Source: Thalassia testudinum (lineage: Eukaryota > Streptophyta > Magnoliopsida > Alismatales > Hydrocharitaceae). Taken from it: 64,000 bases of DNA. The notes beneath the pieces are model-generated. The model ran no database searches, was not told the origin of the DNA, and was given only the letters and a program-made list of their open reading frames with translations. The stretch lies in the NCBI GenBank assembly GCA_037157565.1, contig JAZHRO010000014.1, forward strand, positions 102,579,501 to 102,643,500. The letters are read 5' to 3'. Shown here piece by piece: positions 10,241 through 23,406 of this stretch. Each line of letters starts with the position of its first letter. Position 1 is the stretch's first letter. A program made the position numbers and the translations under genes.

Positions 10241-13145
10241 TTTCCGAGGTGGGACTATCTCCCACAGATCCTTCTTTGCACAGTTGCGTCTGGAGCTAGA
10301 TCTTTAAGCATTGATTTCAGGTAGCTCATGGGACCAAATTGAGCAAGTAATAGCTCGATAGAAAGCCCTAAGGATCTAGTTTCTAATTTTGAAATCAATT
10401 TTGACTTTGGATCATATTTGATTCAAGGATTTGAAAGAGAAACATGCTTGTCTTGCCATGCCTGGAACATTCTTCAAATGGTAAATCTCAGGTCAATTGA
10501 CCTGAAGATGATGACAAGCCCTCAATTGATGGTTTTGGAAATGCTTAGAATAGCATTCCACACTGAGTAGAGGAGGAAAGGAATAAAGAAGAGCTTCAAA
10601 AAGCTAAGAAGCTTCAGAGCCTCTATCTTCAGATTCAGAGCTCCGATTCAAACTTGAAATGGCCTAACAATTAATTTAGATCATCAGGAAGGGATCTAGA
10701 TCAAATCATAAGGCTAAATAGGACTAATCTGGTTGAAAATTAGCTCCAAATCTCATTAGAAGCACCAAGAACAGTGTTGGGTTCCATCTTGAACCCAAAC
10801 TGTGTAGAAGTTAGAATCTTCATTAAAACTCAATAAAATCCAATTAAATCAGTTCTAAATGATTCTAAATCAAACTAGGAACTTAATTCACCCATTAATT
10901 CTAAGATTCAAACAATTAAACCTCGCATTAGCTCAAAGTTGACCTATACAGCTAAAATATTGACTTTTAAGTATAGAGCTCACATATTCAAATTTAAGGT
11001 CTAGTTAGGTCCAATTCAACCTCAAGAATTGTTTGCCCACCTCAAATTAGTGTTTTGAGAGCTTCAACAATGCTCCCAAGCTCTGTCGCCTAGACTAAGA
11101 TGATGGGTTGTTCAACAGACCAAATCAAGCATTCTAGGACCTCTGTGAAAGTTAGAATAGGTTTTATGATGTTTCTACATGCTTAATAACCTAATTTTGA
11201 ACCCTTACTCTCATCAAGTGTGCCTCTCCAACTCCGCCGGAGTTGGAGAAGATGAAGATAGACAAAGAGTAATTATCACTTAAACACAAATCCAACAAGT
11301 GGATTTAGTTTCTCTAATTCAATAAAGATGATCTGGAGCTTCAGCGACAGATTGGAAGGTTGAGGCTTAAGTTTGGTTCACCAGAGCTTGCCGGAGCTCC
11401 GGTGAATGCTGTTTGAGTATGCTGGAGATGAAGTCTCCACGAATCAGACCAAAGAAGGTATCAAATGATTCCTGAGGTTGTAAAGAACCTCAAGAACTCT
11501 ACAATTGAATCAATTAACGACCTAATTCAAGAATTAATCGAGAAATCCAGAAGAATGCTTTTCGAGTTTGCCTGAACTCGAGTCTCTCTCGCACTCAATT
11601 GAGTGAGGGGAAATGGCTAAGATGGTGAGGCGATGGTGATTTGAAGGTCGATTAGGTGAATAGACTCTTCTAAGCTCACTATTGATAGTGAGTTTAGAAG
11701 TTGAGTGAAATTTGGGTGTTTAGTGTATAGGTGTTAATAGTCTAATTAATAGCACGATCGGGGCCTTGTAGTGATGATTAAGTGATGGAGGGCCCAATTG
11801 AGTGTGAATTAGGTAAAGACCTCTGCCATGGACAGTGGAGGTGCTCTAGTGAGCGTGGAGTGGATTAGGGGTGATAGGTGATAATTCATGTAATTTATGT
11901 GATAGAAGTGATCATGAGGAGGTGTAGAGTGTGATTCATGTGTTTAAAAGACAAGAGAAGCTCCGGACAGCTCAAGGAGCTTGCCGGAACTATGGAAGAC
12001 AACTGGAATCAGAGCATTTAATCTACACTAACTAACTAACTAACTGAACTAAACTAAACTACACTACAATCTAAGCTACTCTATGATTACCTGGACGAAG
12101 GGGATCAAGAATCTCCATCAAAGGCTCGTGACAGAGGAGGAAATTAAGGGATCAGGATGACCTCCGGCAGCGATGAAATATGCAGTGTAGGGAGGAGTGG
12201 CCTCGTCCAGAGACGCGGCGGAGGTCGGCGGAGATCAGAAGGAGGTGTAGGTCCTCGGAGAAGATCGGAGGGAAAAGGGAGAAGTCGCTAGAGATATATG
12301 AAGAATAGCCTGTCGTCGACTATAGTGGGGGAAGAGGGTAGGGAGTTGACTATGGAAATCGTAGGAGTAAGGGGGTATTTATAGGTGGTGGCGCAGGGGT
12401 AGGAGGATGTATCTGGGTAGCAATCAATCTAGGTTTGTCCTAACTCACCGACATCATCTTCGACGCTGGTGAGCTTAGTCACCTAGTCTAGTTAGGATTT
12501 GGAGATGATTCAAACCGTTGGATGAGATGGTGGTGGTGAGCACAAGCTGGACGTCAATGGCGGTGGCTATGTGACGTGAGATGAGCGGTGATCAAGTGGT
12601 CTGGACACCAGCCGTCTTTGACCGTCCAAAGTGAAGAAGAAGATGCATTGTTCAGAGGGGTATAATTGTAATAAATGAAGGACCTAATTATTATAAAAGT
12701 ACTCAATTGAAATGAAAGCTAAGGACCTGTATGTAAATAGTGAATTTCAAGGCTTATTTTAATTTTTTTTCAACTTTTTGTTTATAGTTATAAATTAGGT
12801 AAATATTATATCTATGCCTTGAAATTATGTTTTTGTCACTTTTACCTATATTAATTTAAATGATTAACTTAAATAGGTTAATTACATACTTAGTTCATAA
12901 TATTAAATAAATTAGTTTAACTATTAAATAACTAGCTAAATGATTATTAATTCAGTCCAAATTCTTAATTAAATTATTAGTAATATTAATTAATATTTAA
13001 TTTAGTACTTTTAACTTATTTTATAGGTATTTGGTTATTTAACCCCTATAGCATAATTAACCTTGTATTTAATATATTCTTAGTTAATTATCTATGAAAA
13101 CTAGTTAATTAATAATAGTTAGGAGCTATGATGAGTCTCTCATCA
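10241..13145 (-). mobile_element. LTR-like segment Z related to LTR X
   Basis: It starts at a dyad block shared with LTR X (1,029-1,053) and ends at TGATGAGTCTCTCATCA (13,129-13,145), the same kind of terminal palindrome as the LTR X end. The preceding GTTAATTA...GCTATGATG also resembles LTR X. A minus-strand TATAAATA (12,376-12,383) lies in a matching place. The segment lacks the U5 end, so it is either a truncated LTR joined to LTR Y or the U3 part of one long LTR. No coding frame is supported. Confidence 0.4.
12376..12383 (-). promoter_or_regulatory. TATA box of LTR segment Z
   Basis: The minus strand reads CCTATAAATACCCCC. It supports minus orientation for segment Z. Confidence 0.4.
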
Positions 13146-13499
13146 TTGCTCATGCAGGTGGACTTAGCATCTAACAGTTAGCTAGATATTCCTGTCGGGT
13201 CCAACACTCCATCAGATCTGGTAATTGCTTTTTAACGGATCCACCATGCTTCCATGGGTGATTAGGTCTTGCACTTTGGATAGTCGAATCTTCAAAATCC
13301 CTTGGGTAGTCCAATCTAATCGATTCTCCAAGTAATTGGATCCTTGTTGACTTTAAGATGTTAGGAATATTTTATCTCTCAGTGTAAAATGATGATTGAT
13401 TAATTTTAGATGATTTTATATCGATATAAAATGATATATGATAATTTTACATCAATATACCACATCAACATATTGTAAAAGACGTCAACTACTGTATTT

Positions 13500-13623
13500 T
13501 TGTACTTACATCCTTACTTTAATTCCTCGATTTGTATTTGCCTTGGTGGCGACGGTAGGAGGTTTTCCTTAATTTTAGGTCGGTAGGCCTAATATAATTT
13601 ATCACTTACTCAAAAAAAAAAAA
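13500..13623 (+). repeat. Possible 3' end of a non-LTR retroelement with poly(A)
   Basis: A GCCTTGGTGGCGACGG...GGAGGTTTTCC segment ends in CTCAAAAAAAAAAAA (run 13,612-13,623). This layout resembles 3' ends of plant LINEs or SINEs. I could not find a matching target duplication, so the call is weak. Confidence 0.3.
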
Positions 13624-13929
13624 TTGGACCTCATTAATCACGCTTCTACTGACCGGTAAAGTTTTGAATGCAATAGTTAAATATCTGATCAACCTCAAAC
13701 TCTCAATTCGTATCCACAATGAGTCATGATTTGTGCACGATTATCCTCCAAATTCCAACGCACCTCACGATCTGCATTCCGGAAAAGCGACACATCCATC
13801 ACTCATTAGAGCACCCAACTACAAAAATATGCCATTCAAGGTTAATTTACGTTAATCGTCATCTTTATTTATTTACGGAGTAATATTAATAACAATTTTA
13901 TTATATTTGAATAGGTGTTAATCCTCATG

Positions 13930-13989
13930 ATATTATTTGACGGTGGTATTAGAAATATAATATTATTTGATGATGATGTTAGAAATATA
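13930..13989. repeat. Two-copy 30-bp tandem duplication
   Basis: ATATTATTTGA(C/T)G... units at 13,930-13,959 and 13,960-13,989 both end TTAGAAATATA and differ at only a few bases. Confidence 0.75.
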
Positions 13990-15500
13990 AAAATAAATCT
14001 TTTATCCTTGAAAGAAAGTTAAGTTTGTTAAGATAATATTTTTAAACATGAACGTGACTATGATAGTTATATTTTTTATTTTTATTATACATGGGTGATT
14101 ATTTATGTAAGTAATATTAAGTTGAAATATGTAAATATATAATTATTTGTGAGTAGTTGAAATAATGTGCTGTTAAATATATTTAGGTATTAAGTTATTT
14201 TCAGAAAGGAAACATCAATATAACTATGGTATTTGCAATTGAATTGTCATTTTTTTTGCATTTCACTAAGTTATTTAGCCAACAAGTTCAGATGCTCACT
14301 GACCTTAATGGGCATTTCAACACAATATTATAGGATGTAAGAACATTGATCAATTTCAAGATATAAGTAGCAAATTTGTATAACCATTCTTGGGTGACTG
14401 GTTATCGATCACTCTTGTTTAAATTTGGCTTAAAGCATGTTGTTCATCTCTAGTGGAAAGCTGAGTTTAGTTCTCTATCATTTTGATTCTTTGTAATGCT
14501 TGGACTTTTTTTTAGGCAATAGGGGTTTACTTCACTTGTTAGCTCTACCTTTCACCCTCAGAAGGAACAAAAAAGAGGAAATATATTCTTATGCCATTTT
14601 ACTCCATGGTACTTGAAATGATTATCATAATAGCAAAAGAAGTCAAGGAATCTCAACAAAATAATATGTATGCTCATCAATCAAATAAATATCACCATTA
14701 AATTGAAGTAATATCCAAAAGTTCAATATTGACAATAATAAGCTATACAAATTAATGAGTTACTATATTCACTACTGAATGTAATTATATAACATAATAT
14801 GATTGTATAACAATACGACACTAAAATGACCTGAAGTATAACTACTTATATATAAGTACTAATGTTAAGCACCTAAATTATTTATAAAGACACATATATA
14901 ACCAATCAAATAAGAATGTGATTGCAACCTATTTATCCATATGATTGGCTTTATGTATGTATCATAAAATGGTATATCTAACCAAATGAATTGGAAATAA
15001 AGAAACTTAAAACTAAACAATCATATAAATAAATAAATATTATTTAATAGTTGTAAATTCCAAAGTCATTTTGAACTTAAGCACATTAAGTAAAACCATT
15101 CGACACTTGTCAAGTACGAATCAAAACTGTGCAATCTAAAAATGAGAAAATTACATATTTTTGTCAAACACAATCAACCCTCCATTAAATATGCTTAAAA
15201 TATTTTATATTTTGTACGTTTAAATTTCCTTCATTGCAAACTTTTTAATGGTTTTTGTTTCATGAAAATATGAGGTTTGTACCAAAAGTTACGCGAAAAA
15301 TATCAAAAATGGTTGCGAGGTGTAAGTATACTTAGCACCAGTAGACGGTTCATGATCCTAGGAGTTTCATTTAGTTGTTTAATTTCCTTTCCGAAGTGCT
15401 GAGATAGTTAACTAGTGCCTTTTTTCTTCTACTTTTAGACTTATGGACTTAATTACCATACACAACATTATTTGCTTTATTAAATTTAACGCTTTATTAA

Positions 15501-17570
15501 GAGTTTGTTTGGAGATGTTTATATTTTATGATATGTGTTGGGTAACTTCGATTTTGTGTGTGCTTGCTTATCATACTCGACTACTTGGATTCCACCGATT
15601 AGTCTAGATGGTAGAGTCTAGGTCATCACAGCAAGTGAGCGAGATGTTGTGTCTATATACAATGCCTTCAAACGATACTTAAAGACAAGGTTTAAGGCTT
15701 ATAAATCATTTGGAAATCATTCCATAACATTTTGATTTCAAACTAAAAAGATGCATTCAGTTAAGAAATTTCTGAAATTAATCGATTAACACTGATATTA
15801 GACGATCAAGACATTATTCTTAATTAATTAATGTTCAAGAAATTAATCGGTTAATTTCTTTCTGGAATCCTTTTGCCCAAAGCATATTTTGACAAAATTA
15901 ATTGATTAACTAACCTTCTCCTCCAGTCCATTAACTTTTTGGTGGGCTTCTTAATTGATTAATTTGTAGCTTTAATTGATTAGGCTTAGTTTTTAAAAAA
16001 CCAAACTTTTAGAACAAGCTTAAATGTTCCTAATCAATTAATAATTATTTTAAACGAATTTTGGAAGATTTTCTTTCTATTTTTATCTTAATGAGACTAA
16101 TAAGTGAATAGGTGTATATGTGCAAATGTCTCTTTTACAAAACTTCTAGAAAAATAAAAGTGACTTTATAAAAGATGGCTTGGCTTCTCCAAATAGAATT
16201 TTTGTAGTTGTTGTAGCTCTTTTATGCAGTCACTACACATCACTATCTTATATAACTTTTGTATCTTCTTTTCTTCGTTTTTAATCTCTGGATCACAATG
16301 GTTAAGCTCATCCAATTAATATGTTTTATTTTATTAACATCAAAATTTGGTTCATTAGTGTCTTAACACTAATAATGCCCACCTTGGTGTTGATACTAGA
16401 AAGTTGGTACATGTGAGAGGGAATAGGAGATGCATGATCTCTTGAAAGGATTATATAATTCTGATTTATACGTATATACAACAGATTGGAGGTGAGAGCT
16501 TGCGCTAAGTATATTAGGAAAGATAAATTCCACATGTAGCTACGAAGTCTTAATCAGACACAAGCATGAAAGATGAGTCAATCTTTTATGAAAGGAGCTA
16601 GCCTTTATTTTTGTCCTAATAATATAAAGAGATGACAAAAATAATATTATCTAAGGAGGAATGATAATTGTCTAATGACATTAGACCTTAGTAGTAAAAT
16701 TGTCCTCCATGTCTAAAGGATTCATGGGTATTTGAAATACCTAGGAAGGCGTAGTGCCATAATCCAAGAATCCTAAATGCTTGGCTATTAGAGTGATAAA
16801 ATCGATAATGATTTTGATAGGTTCCTACTTCTAGAGAAATCGATTATTATTTAAAGAGTTAAATAACATTTAATTTAAAATTTAATTGGGCCTAATATGA
16901 TTGGACTTGATTCAAAAGGTTTGGATGGTAATTAAATATTGTTCAGATATTAAATATAAAGTCCCCAAAAATAGTTATGGGCTAAACATGTAAAAAGCAA
17001 GTAGGATTACATCCCAATCCTTATTAATATTTTAATTGGATCCCAATATATATCTCTCAAAGGGTAAGAGAAAATCGTAACTATTCATTTATCAACAACA
17101 ATCCTCCACCACCACTGGCATAGAGATTGAGCAGGGTTGCCCCCGCTACTCTCTTCCCTCTTTCTATACATCCAAAGTTCTTGAAAGACATCCAAGAACC
17201 CTTCTAGAGATCTAAGCTCTTTGTTGGGAAGTCCAAAAGAGTCTTCTAGACACCTATTGCTCTTGTTGGTCAATGCTTCTCTTTGGAAGTGCAGGAAAGT
17301 GCTACTATCATTGAGGGAATGCGTGGTTTGAGGAGAAGACATTTGTGAAAGTTTGAAGAATATGTGTTCTTGGAGCTACGAGATTCATCCTACCAAGAAG
17401 GATCCCCTCCATACTGGGACTTATAGTTATTGGGACGAACAACCTCAGACTCGCTTAATAATAGAAGGGGCGTAGGGACTCAAATAATTCAATCGCTAAT
17501 CCTCCTAGCATTGTACAAGTGTGAAAACATAGGCATTTAAAATTTTCATCAAATAGAAACTCAGGTCGAT
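15501..17570 (+). repeat. Decayed LTR-like repeats, plus orientation
   Basis: This contains a cluster of TTAATYGATTAA palindromes (15.78-16.05 kb), a TATA-like CTTATATAAC at about 16.25 kb, and a second TATATATCTCTC promoter-like site near 17,047. The latter is followed by a leader-like segment with GGAGCTACGAGATTCATCC and GGGACTTATAGTTATTGGGAC. The layout suggests one or two LTRs, perhaps of Ty1/copia type, but I cannot define TG...CA ends, a duplication or a PBS. Frames at 16,326-16,535 and 17,085-17,342 (minus) show no domain. Confidence 0.3.
15778..16045. repeat. Cluster of TTAATCGATTAA-type palindromes
   Basis: At least six copies or near copies occur (15,778; about 15,843; 15,898; 15,951; 15,972; 16,031), two of them 21 bp apart. 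Such motif-dense blocks are typical of U3 regions. Confidence 0.6.
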
Positions 17571-18064
17571 GCCTGAAAACCCGAATAATGAAAATTGAGA
17601 AACATAAACAACAACCTATGTAACTAGAACCACATGAGGAGATCTAGCATCTCTCCATTCTAGGATCCTCACGAGTAAGTGATTATACCTGTGGATGGCA
17701 GATCATAGCACCTCACGTGTTGTGCCTCCTTAAATAAGTCTTGCTTAAAGCAACTCCCTTCTTCTCTACAGGCGGATGAGACCTTTCGTGCCGAGAAGAC
17801 TTGATTCCTCTATGTGCAATGTGAACTATTTGCATACTACGAACCCCTTTGTGGTTTGGGAGGTGATCCTCGCCTTGTAACCACCAAGAACTTGGCCTTG
17901 AGGATCAAAACTCCATGGCCAAGTAGCAGCTAGTAGACCAATATCTCCTCCTGGTCGATGCCCAACACTTGGGTTGAAGTTTACGAAGTGTTCTCAACCC
18001 TCCAGGGATCAAATCCCCAACTTCTGCACAAGCTGGATGTGCAGGTGGTGCACGAAATCCATCA
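17571..18064. other. Unassigned stretch between repeats
   Basis: I see no supported gene, RNA or terminal repeat. Composition is less AT-rich than the flanks. It may be leader or degraded coding DNA of a neighbouring retroelement. Confidence 0.3.
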
Positions 18065-21000
18065 TGTGATAACACTATCGTTGTAGTGTGAAAACGGTGA
18101 CCATTATAAATTTATATTTTTGGAACTCATAATGATTTAAGTGAAGATGGGGGTCAGAGTCATCTGACAGAGAGGTAGAGGTTCTAATTGCTTCCTAACC
18201 AGGATGAACTAATCTATCCTTGGGATTTTTGGTTTTCTTTTTTTTAATTTTTTTTGGGGTGTTTTGGATAGCGAAGAAGTCTAAGGGAACTCAAGATAGG
18301 AACTAGATTGTAACAGTAAGGACCTAAATGTAATTCATGTGTAAATAATTTTTCAAAATTGCAAAAATCCTAATAAATTTATTGAAACTACTTTATGACC
18401 TAACTAAGGCTTCCACCAAATTTTACGCATAACTGACATCCAGAATATGCACAATAAATTCAAAAATAAAATACAGGGACTAATTCACAACAATGAGAGG
18501 ATTTGAACGTAAATGAGTTTTTAATTTTTGTATAGAGTAAATTTTCGTAAAAAATTTGAACAATAACCTAATTTAACATGCAAGAACAAAAAAAATATAT
18601 ATTTTTAAAGTTTTTTGAACACATGAAAATAAATGTGAAAATTCAGGAACTCAAATTAAAATATACAACTATGCTAATCATGCAATATTAAATAAAGAAG
18701 GCAATATTAATCTACAAAGAAGGATGGCACCAAAAATAAATTACTTTATTGATAGCAAGAGTGCACTACAAATGATATTAACTACAAAATGACATAAAAG
18801 AAAAGAAAGAGAATAAGGAGCATAATGAATAGTAGAATTCAAAGAGCAAAGAAGATAGAGGACTTATGGCGGAGATGGAGGGTGTCATTGATGACCACCA
18901 GAAATAGCTTGCTTGGAGAAGAACCAAAGGATAAGCTTGGGCATGTAATGGAGAGGTAGATGGAAGAGGTCTTATGGTGGAGAAGAAGAGAAGGGGTAAG
19001 GGGGAGATAGAGGTACCTAGGGTTTCTATGGAGAAGACGGAAAACTAAAATGGAGAGATAGTCCTAGGGATTCTAAGGAGAGGATGGATGAAGGAATAAA
19101 ATGGCGTGGAGGGGTGGTGGTCTCTTATATAGAGGAGGAAGGGAGAGGTGGCACCACTTTAGGTGATGTGGCATGGCTTAGGTGTCATGATATGGTTAGA
19201 GGGATGGGGTGAAGATGGTAAGGTAGCGTGATATGATTGGAAGAAGAGGGTTGACATGAGGTGATTGGATGAAAAGAGAAGATCACATGCATTAAGGTTG
19301 TCATAGATGGTGGTGATGAAGGAAGTGAAATTACACTAGTGGGGGGTGAATAGTGAGGGATAAAAAATATGTGGAAATAAAACCAATCACACAATCATTC
19401 ACCATAAGAAACAAGGATATTTAGGTGGAAATCCAACCTGGGCAAAAACCACCACCTAAGCCTCTTGACTTAGGATTTCCCGATCGTTCGAGTCGACCAA
19501 ATCCACTAACCGAACTACTTAAATGAGGGTAGTTCAACCTCAATACAACTATGCTACTTTAACTCGAGGGTAGCATACCTGAAACCCTCCTCTTCATGAG
19601 AAGGATTTTACCTCACGAAGAAAATGTGAATTCGCCACACAAATACCCAACTAAAGAAAATAAAATATAATCAATCAAAACCAATAGAGCCCAAATATGA
19701 AGTTTAACCTAATGCTTCTATAGGCAAGGATTACTTCCCTTAGATGTAAGTGATTTGACATGAGTATGCAATAGAGTTTCAGTGCTCTCGGATGAGAAGT
19801 GTAGAGTTTGGAAAGCAAGGACACAATCTTCTTTTGATCTTCTTCATAAAGTGACCTTTCTAGTGGAAAGAATTATATCAAAGGTGTCACCCACAAAGGA
19901 GAGGTTCCCATCTATTTATAGATGTCTTAGGAAGGTTCAAGAAGGCTTGGGAGGCTCCTTGTAGCTGTTGGGATAAATTCCAAGACAAATCAGGCCGAAA
20001 TCAGGGTCATAATGACTCTGACAGTAGAATCAAATGTTTGATTTTTGGATCAGGTGATTGATGAAAGAGTTGATTGTCTAATGCAAGAGTCAGAGTTCCT
20101 AATTTCATTGGATGGAAACAGGGTTCTAGGTAAGATGTTTGAGATGTCATTTTAAGACGTTTGGGTTAAAAATTAGATGTCTAATTTTGTGTAGGTTTGT
20201 TCCTATTTTGGACCAAATCTAAACAGGGCTCTAGTGTAAAGTGGTCAGATGACATATTGGACACCTGGGCATGTTATTGGACATCTGAGACTAAATGCAG
20301 GAATTGATTCCTGAGAAGCTAATGGTCAGATTTGGTCAAATAACTTAGGATATTGGTACAACATCTCTTGAGCAGACGTCTGGAAGGCTTTATGGACATT
20401 TATAAATAATATAAAATTATTTCTATCTTGGATCCCAAAGATAATGGTCAGATAGTCCAACAGTCCTATTATTGGATGTTTATCAAGGCTATCGGATGTC
20501 TTATAGAATGTCTGGATCTAAGTTAGGACGTATAAGTGGAAAGGCATAAACTATGATTTTCTAGCCTAGGTATTTGGACGTCTAGTCATAATATCATACA
20601 ACTTAAAAGTTAGATTTAGATGTTCATGTTGGACGTCTAATCGGGTTGTCTCATTCCTTATTTTAGCTTTCTATTTTAACTCTTGATTTTACCTAAGTGT
20701 CCTAAGGTAGCGTATGTGTTCTTGGGACTAAGAGTGATGTATTTTGGGCTATTTAGCACAAATCTAGAAAAAATAAAAAGCATAATAAAAGACAAAATAC
20801 ATCCAAAGAAGTTCCATCATATTCTTCTTCTCCTTCAAGCTTTGGAGTTGAAACAAACCTCCATCTCCTCCATTTCCATGCTCCTTGATGCTTTTGTCCA
20901 ACCATCAAGCTCCTCTATTCCTCCATGGTCTTGAGCTTGAGTTCCTTCACCCTTTTTATCATTTGCAATAATCCTGAAATCTTAAACTCAATTGCAAATG

Positions 21001-21536
21001 TTAAATAACAAGTGTTTTGTTATCATCAAAATCAATGATTGTGGTGCCCTTGCACCAATAGGAAGGGGTGGCGTAGGAATTGGTGGACGGCTTGGATTAG
21101 GGTGCATGTTGGCATGGGATTTATGTTAGGGTTTAAGTTTGTTGGAAGGTGGCGTGGATGCTTATGATGTGACTTGGCTTATTTGGTGAGATGTGAGTAG
21201 AGGGGGGGATGGGATGTGGATTGATGATGTGAAAGGAGGGGTGGCGTGGCCTAAGTTGTAGGGATAGGATTGATTGTGGTGGTATGGTAAGGATGAGGCT
21301 AATGTTTAGTGGGATGGCATGGACCATAAGTGGCATGGGGCTTATTGCTAGAATTAGGGTTAGTGATGCACCAAAAAGGTTGGAAGGGCTAACTGGTGTG
21401 TAGAATTAGAATAGAGGGGCTTAGGGTTTGCATTGGCAATTGGTGATGAGCTGGCATGGCTTGTCAATTAGAGGAGGCTTCCAACTCTTGTCTCCTCCCT
21501 TAGCTTAGCTCAAACACTCCTGTAAAGAACAAAGGC
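18065..21536 (-). repeat. LTR-like segment V with a nested repeat
   Basis: It begins TGTGATAACACTATCGTTGTAG, resembling the inner end of the R-U5 segment at 47,140 (TGTGATAAC...GCGTTGTAG), and has GGGTCAGAGTCATCTGACAGAG where other Athila LTRs have the CAGGGA motif. A minus-strand TATA box (CTATATAA, 19,125-19,132) fits. GTGGCATGG-type words occur both at 19.14-19.33 kb and 21.06-21.48 kb, which suggests that the piece between them is an insertion. No PBS is recognisable on the left and the U3 end is uncertain. Confidence 0.4.
19333..21050 (-). repeat. Unclassified LTR-like insertion with decayed GACGTC lattice
   Basis: The left end has CACTAGTGGGGGGTGAATAG. Read from the right on the minus strand it starts TTGGTGCAAGGGCACCACAATC and then ATTGATTTTGATGATAACAA, a start common in plant LTR repeats, possibly Ty1/copia of the SIRE/Maximus kind. 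Its middle (19.98-20.66 kb) carries many GACGTCT, GATGTCT and GACATCT words with recurrent 12-13 and 20-bp spacing. It seems inserted in segment V, but I could not confirm a target duplication. The short frames at 19,782 and 20,683 are not convincing genes. Confidence 0.4.
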
Positions 21537-21693
21537 TGATGGGAACACCATCATGGGCCCTAATTAGACACATTTAGTCTGGTTTGATTGATTAAAGCTC
21601 CTACATAATCATCTGAGGGTCATAATTTCGCATTATTCTAATTTAAGAGAAGAACGGGAAATCAAGGTTAATTATGTAATTTTAATAGCACAT
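21537..21693 (+). mobile_element. Fragment of an LTR X-family start, opposite orientation
   Basis: TGATGGGAACACCATCA, followed by ATGGGCCCTAATTA, CTACATAATCATCTGAGG and AGAACGGGAAATC, matches the minus strand of LTR X read inward from 2,871 (CTACATAATCATTCTGAGG). It is cut at 21,693 by the first Athila LTR of the array, so that array's left border lies inside an older LTR. Confidence 0.6.
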
Positions 21694-22380
21694 TGGTGGT
21701 CAGACCCGGTTAGGTTGTTAATATGGTGATTTTATCATTGAAGTGTTTATAGTGGTTAACCTAAATTGGACCTAACCATCTCTTTACAAAATTTTTAACC
21801 TGGCCTACTTGATTTTATCTTGGTCACTTTTAGGCCCAGGGTCGAACTCAGGGAAGTGGGGTTACAAGTCAAGTTTCTACGCCTTTTCTACAACAAATCT
21901 CTTCCATTCGTTTATTGTGTTTTTGGTATTTTTCTATTTAATATTTTTTTCTGATAATTCTTGTCATTGAGGCACACCCTCAAAATTAGGTTCTTGGCTT
22001 TGAGCCAAATCAGGGTTCCAAAATGGGTCTTGCTACTCGCAAGATGGAGTACCTGCAAGTCAAGGATTATCTTTTCTCTTATATATAAATATTTTTATCC
22101 TTTTACTGGCATGAAAGAGAAGCAGAAATAAAGTAAATATAGTATATATATATAGGTATATATTATATATGTATAAAGGGGTGGGGGGTGGAGGCGGAGA
22201 TGGAGTGTAGCACAGTGTCGAGTCGGTCGTCGTCTAGAAAGACGTAACCAACAGGATGAGGTGCCGCGTGTAAGGTGGATTGGTGGAAGATGAATGCGAA
22301 CACGCTTTTTGTATGCATGTATCGGGGAATATCAGCAACTGGTGCAGATATTCCCGCGATACCACGTATGGTAAGTAACG

Positions 22381-22935
22381 TGAATATATATATATATGTA
22401 TGTATATATGTAAATATATCTATATGTATATATGGTTATAAATATATAGGTATATATATATGTATATATATATATAAGTATATGTATAGATAGATATATG
22501 TATAGATATATATATGTATATATATGTTTATAAGTATGTATATATAACTATATAGATGTAAATATATATATATATATATATAGTAATATATGTATATAGA
22601 TATATGTAGATAGATATGTATGTATATATATATGTATATATAGCTATATAGATGGATATGTATATATGTATGTATATATATATATATATATATATGTATG
22701 CATGTATGCATATAGACTAATACATATTTATATAAGTACTAATATATGTATATATATATGTATATATATATATAAGTATATAGATATATGTATATATATA
22801 TGTATACTAATACTTAGTTATATGCATACTACTATATATATAGATATAAGTATATATATATATATGTATATAAATATATGTATATATATTAATATATATA
22901 TGTATACGTATATATATATATGTATATAATAGTGT
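22381..22935. repeat. TATATG microsatellite block in LTR A
   Basis: About 550 bp of ATATGT/TATATA with scattered GATA variants, passing into (GT)n and (GA)n at 22.94-23.03 kb. Confidence 0.95.
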
Positions 22936-23357
22936 ATATGTGTGTGTGTGTGTGTATGAGAGTGTGAGTGTAGGTGTGTGTCGGTAAAGAGAGTGAGAGA
23001 GTGCTGAGAGAGAGAGAGAGAGAGGGCACTGCTGGAGTGAAAAGGCACTTTTTAAGTCGTCTGCAGCAGCGGGGCAACGTCTGAAAGCGCACGCGCGTGC
23101 GCGCGTGCGTAGGCACGCAAAGAGACGCGTGCTGCAGGGAAGTGGGCGTGGAGAGGACCACAGCGCACCGCGCTGCGCGAAGGGCTGGAGCGGGCGCTGG
23201 CAGGCGTACGCGGTAAAGGGAGCGGGTGCGGGTGACTCGGGCGCACGCAGACGTGGGTGCGGGCATTGGAGCGGACTCGGTGCGGGACGCAGGCGCGGGC
23301 GCTGGCCGGTTGCGGCACGCCGGGTGACCGGATAAGTGAGAAGCTCACTGGTCACCC

Positions 23358-23406
23358 CACTGTAGCCACAGTGTTCCGCAGACTGGCGTGAACAGTGGCT
23401 ACAGTG
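23358..23406. repeat. Dyad CACTGTAGCCAC / GTGGCTACAGTG in LTR A
   Basis: Perfect 12-bp arms at 23,358-23,369 and 23,395-23,406. The same pair is in LTR D at 40,139-40,150 and 40,174-40,185 but not in LTRs B1 and B2, so it marks a subfamily. Confidence 0.8.

Larger units (their letters stand above)
13146..15500. other. AT-rich stretch without a gene
   Basis: Both strands are full of stops and I see no domain, RNA gene or long terminal repeat. It holds only a possible poly(A)-ended retroelement tail (about 13,500-13,623) and a 30-bp tandem duplication (13,930-13,989). It may be the least repetitive part of the window. Confidence 0.5.

Noticed and set aside
17085..17342. 85-aa minus-strand frame as a host gene
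   Set aside because: No domain, no homologue that I recognise, and it lies in LTR-like leader DNA.
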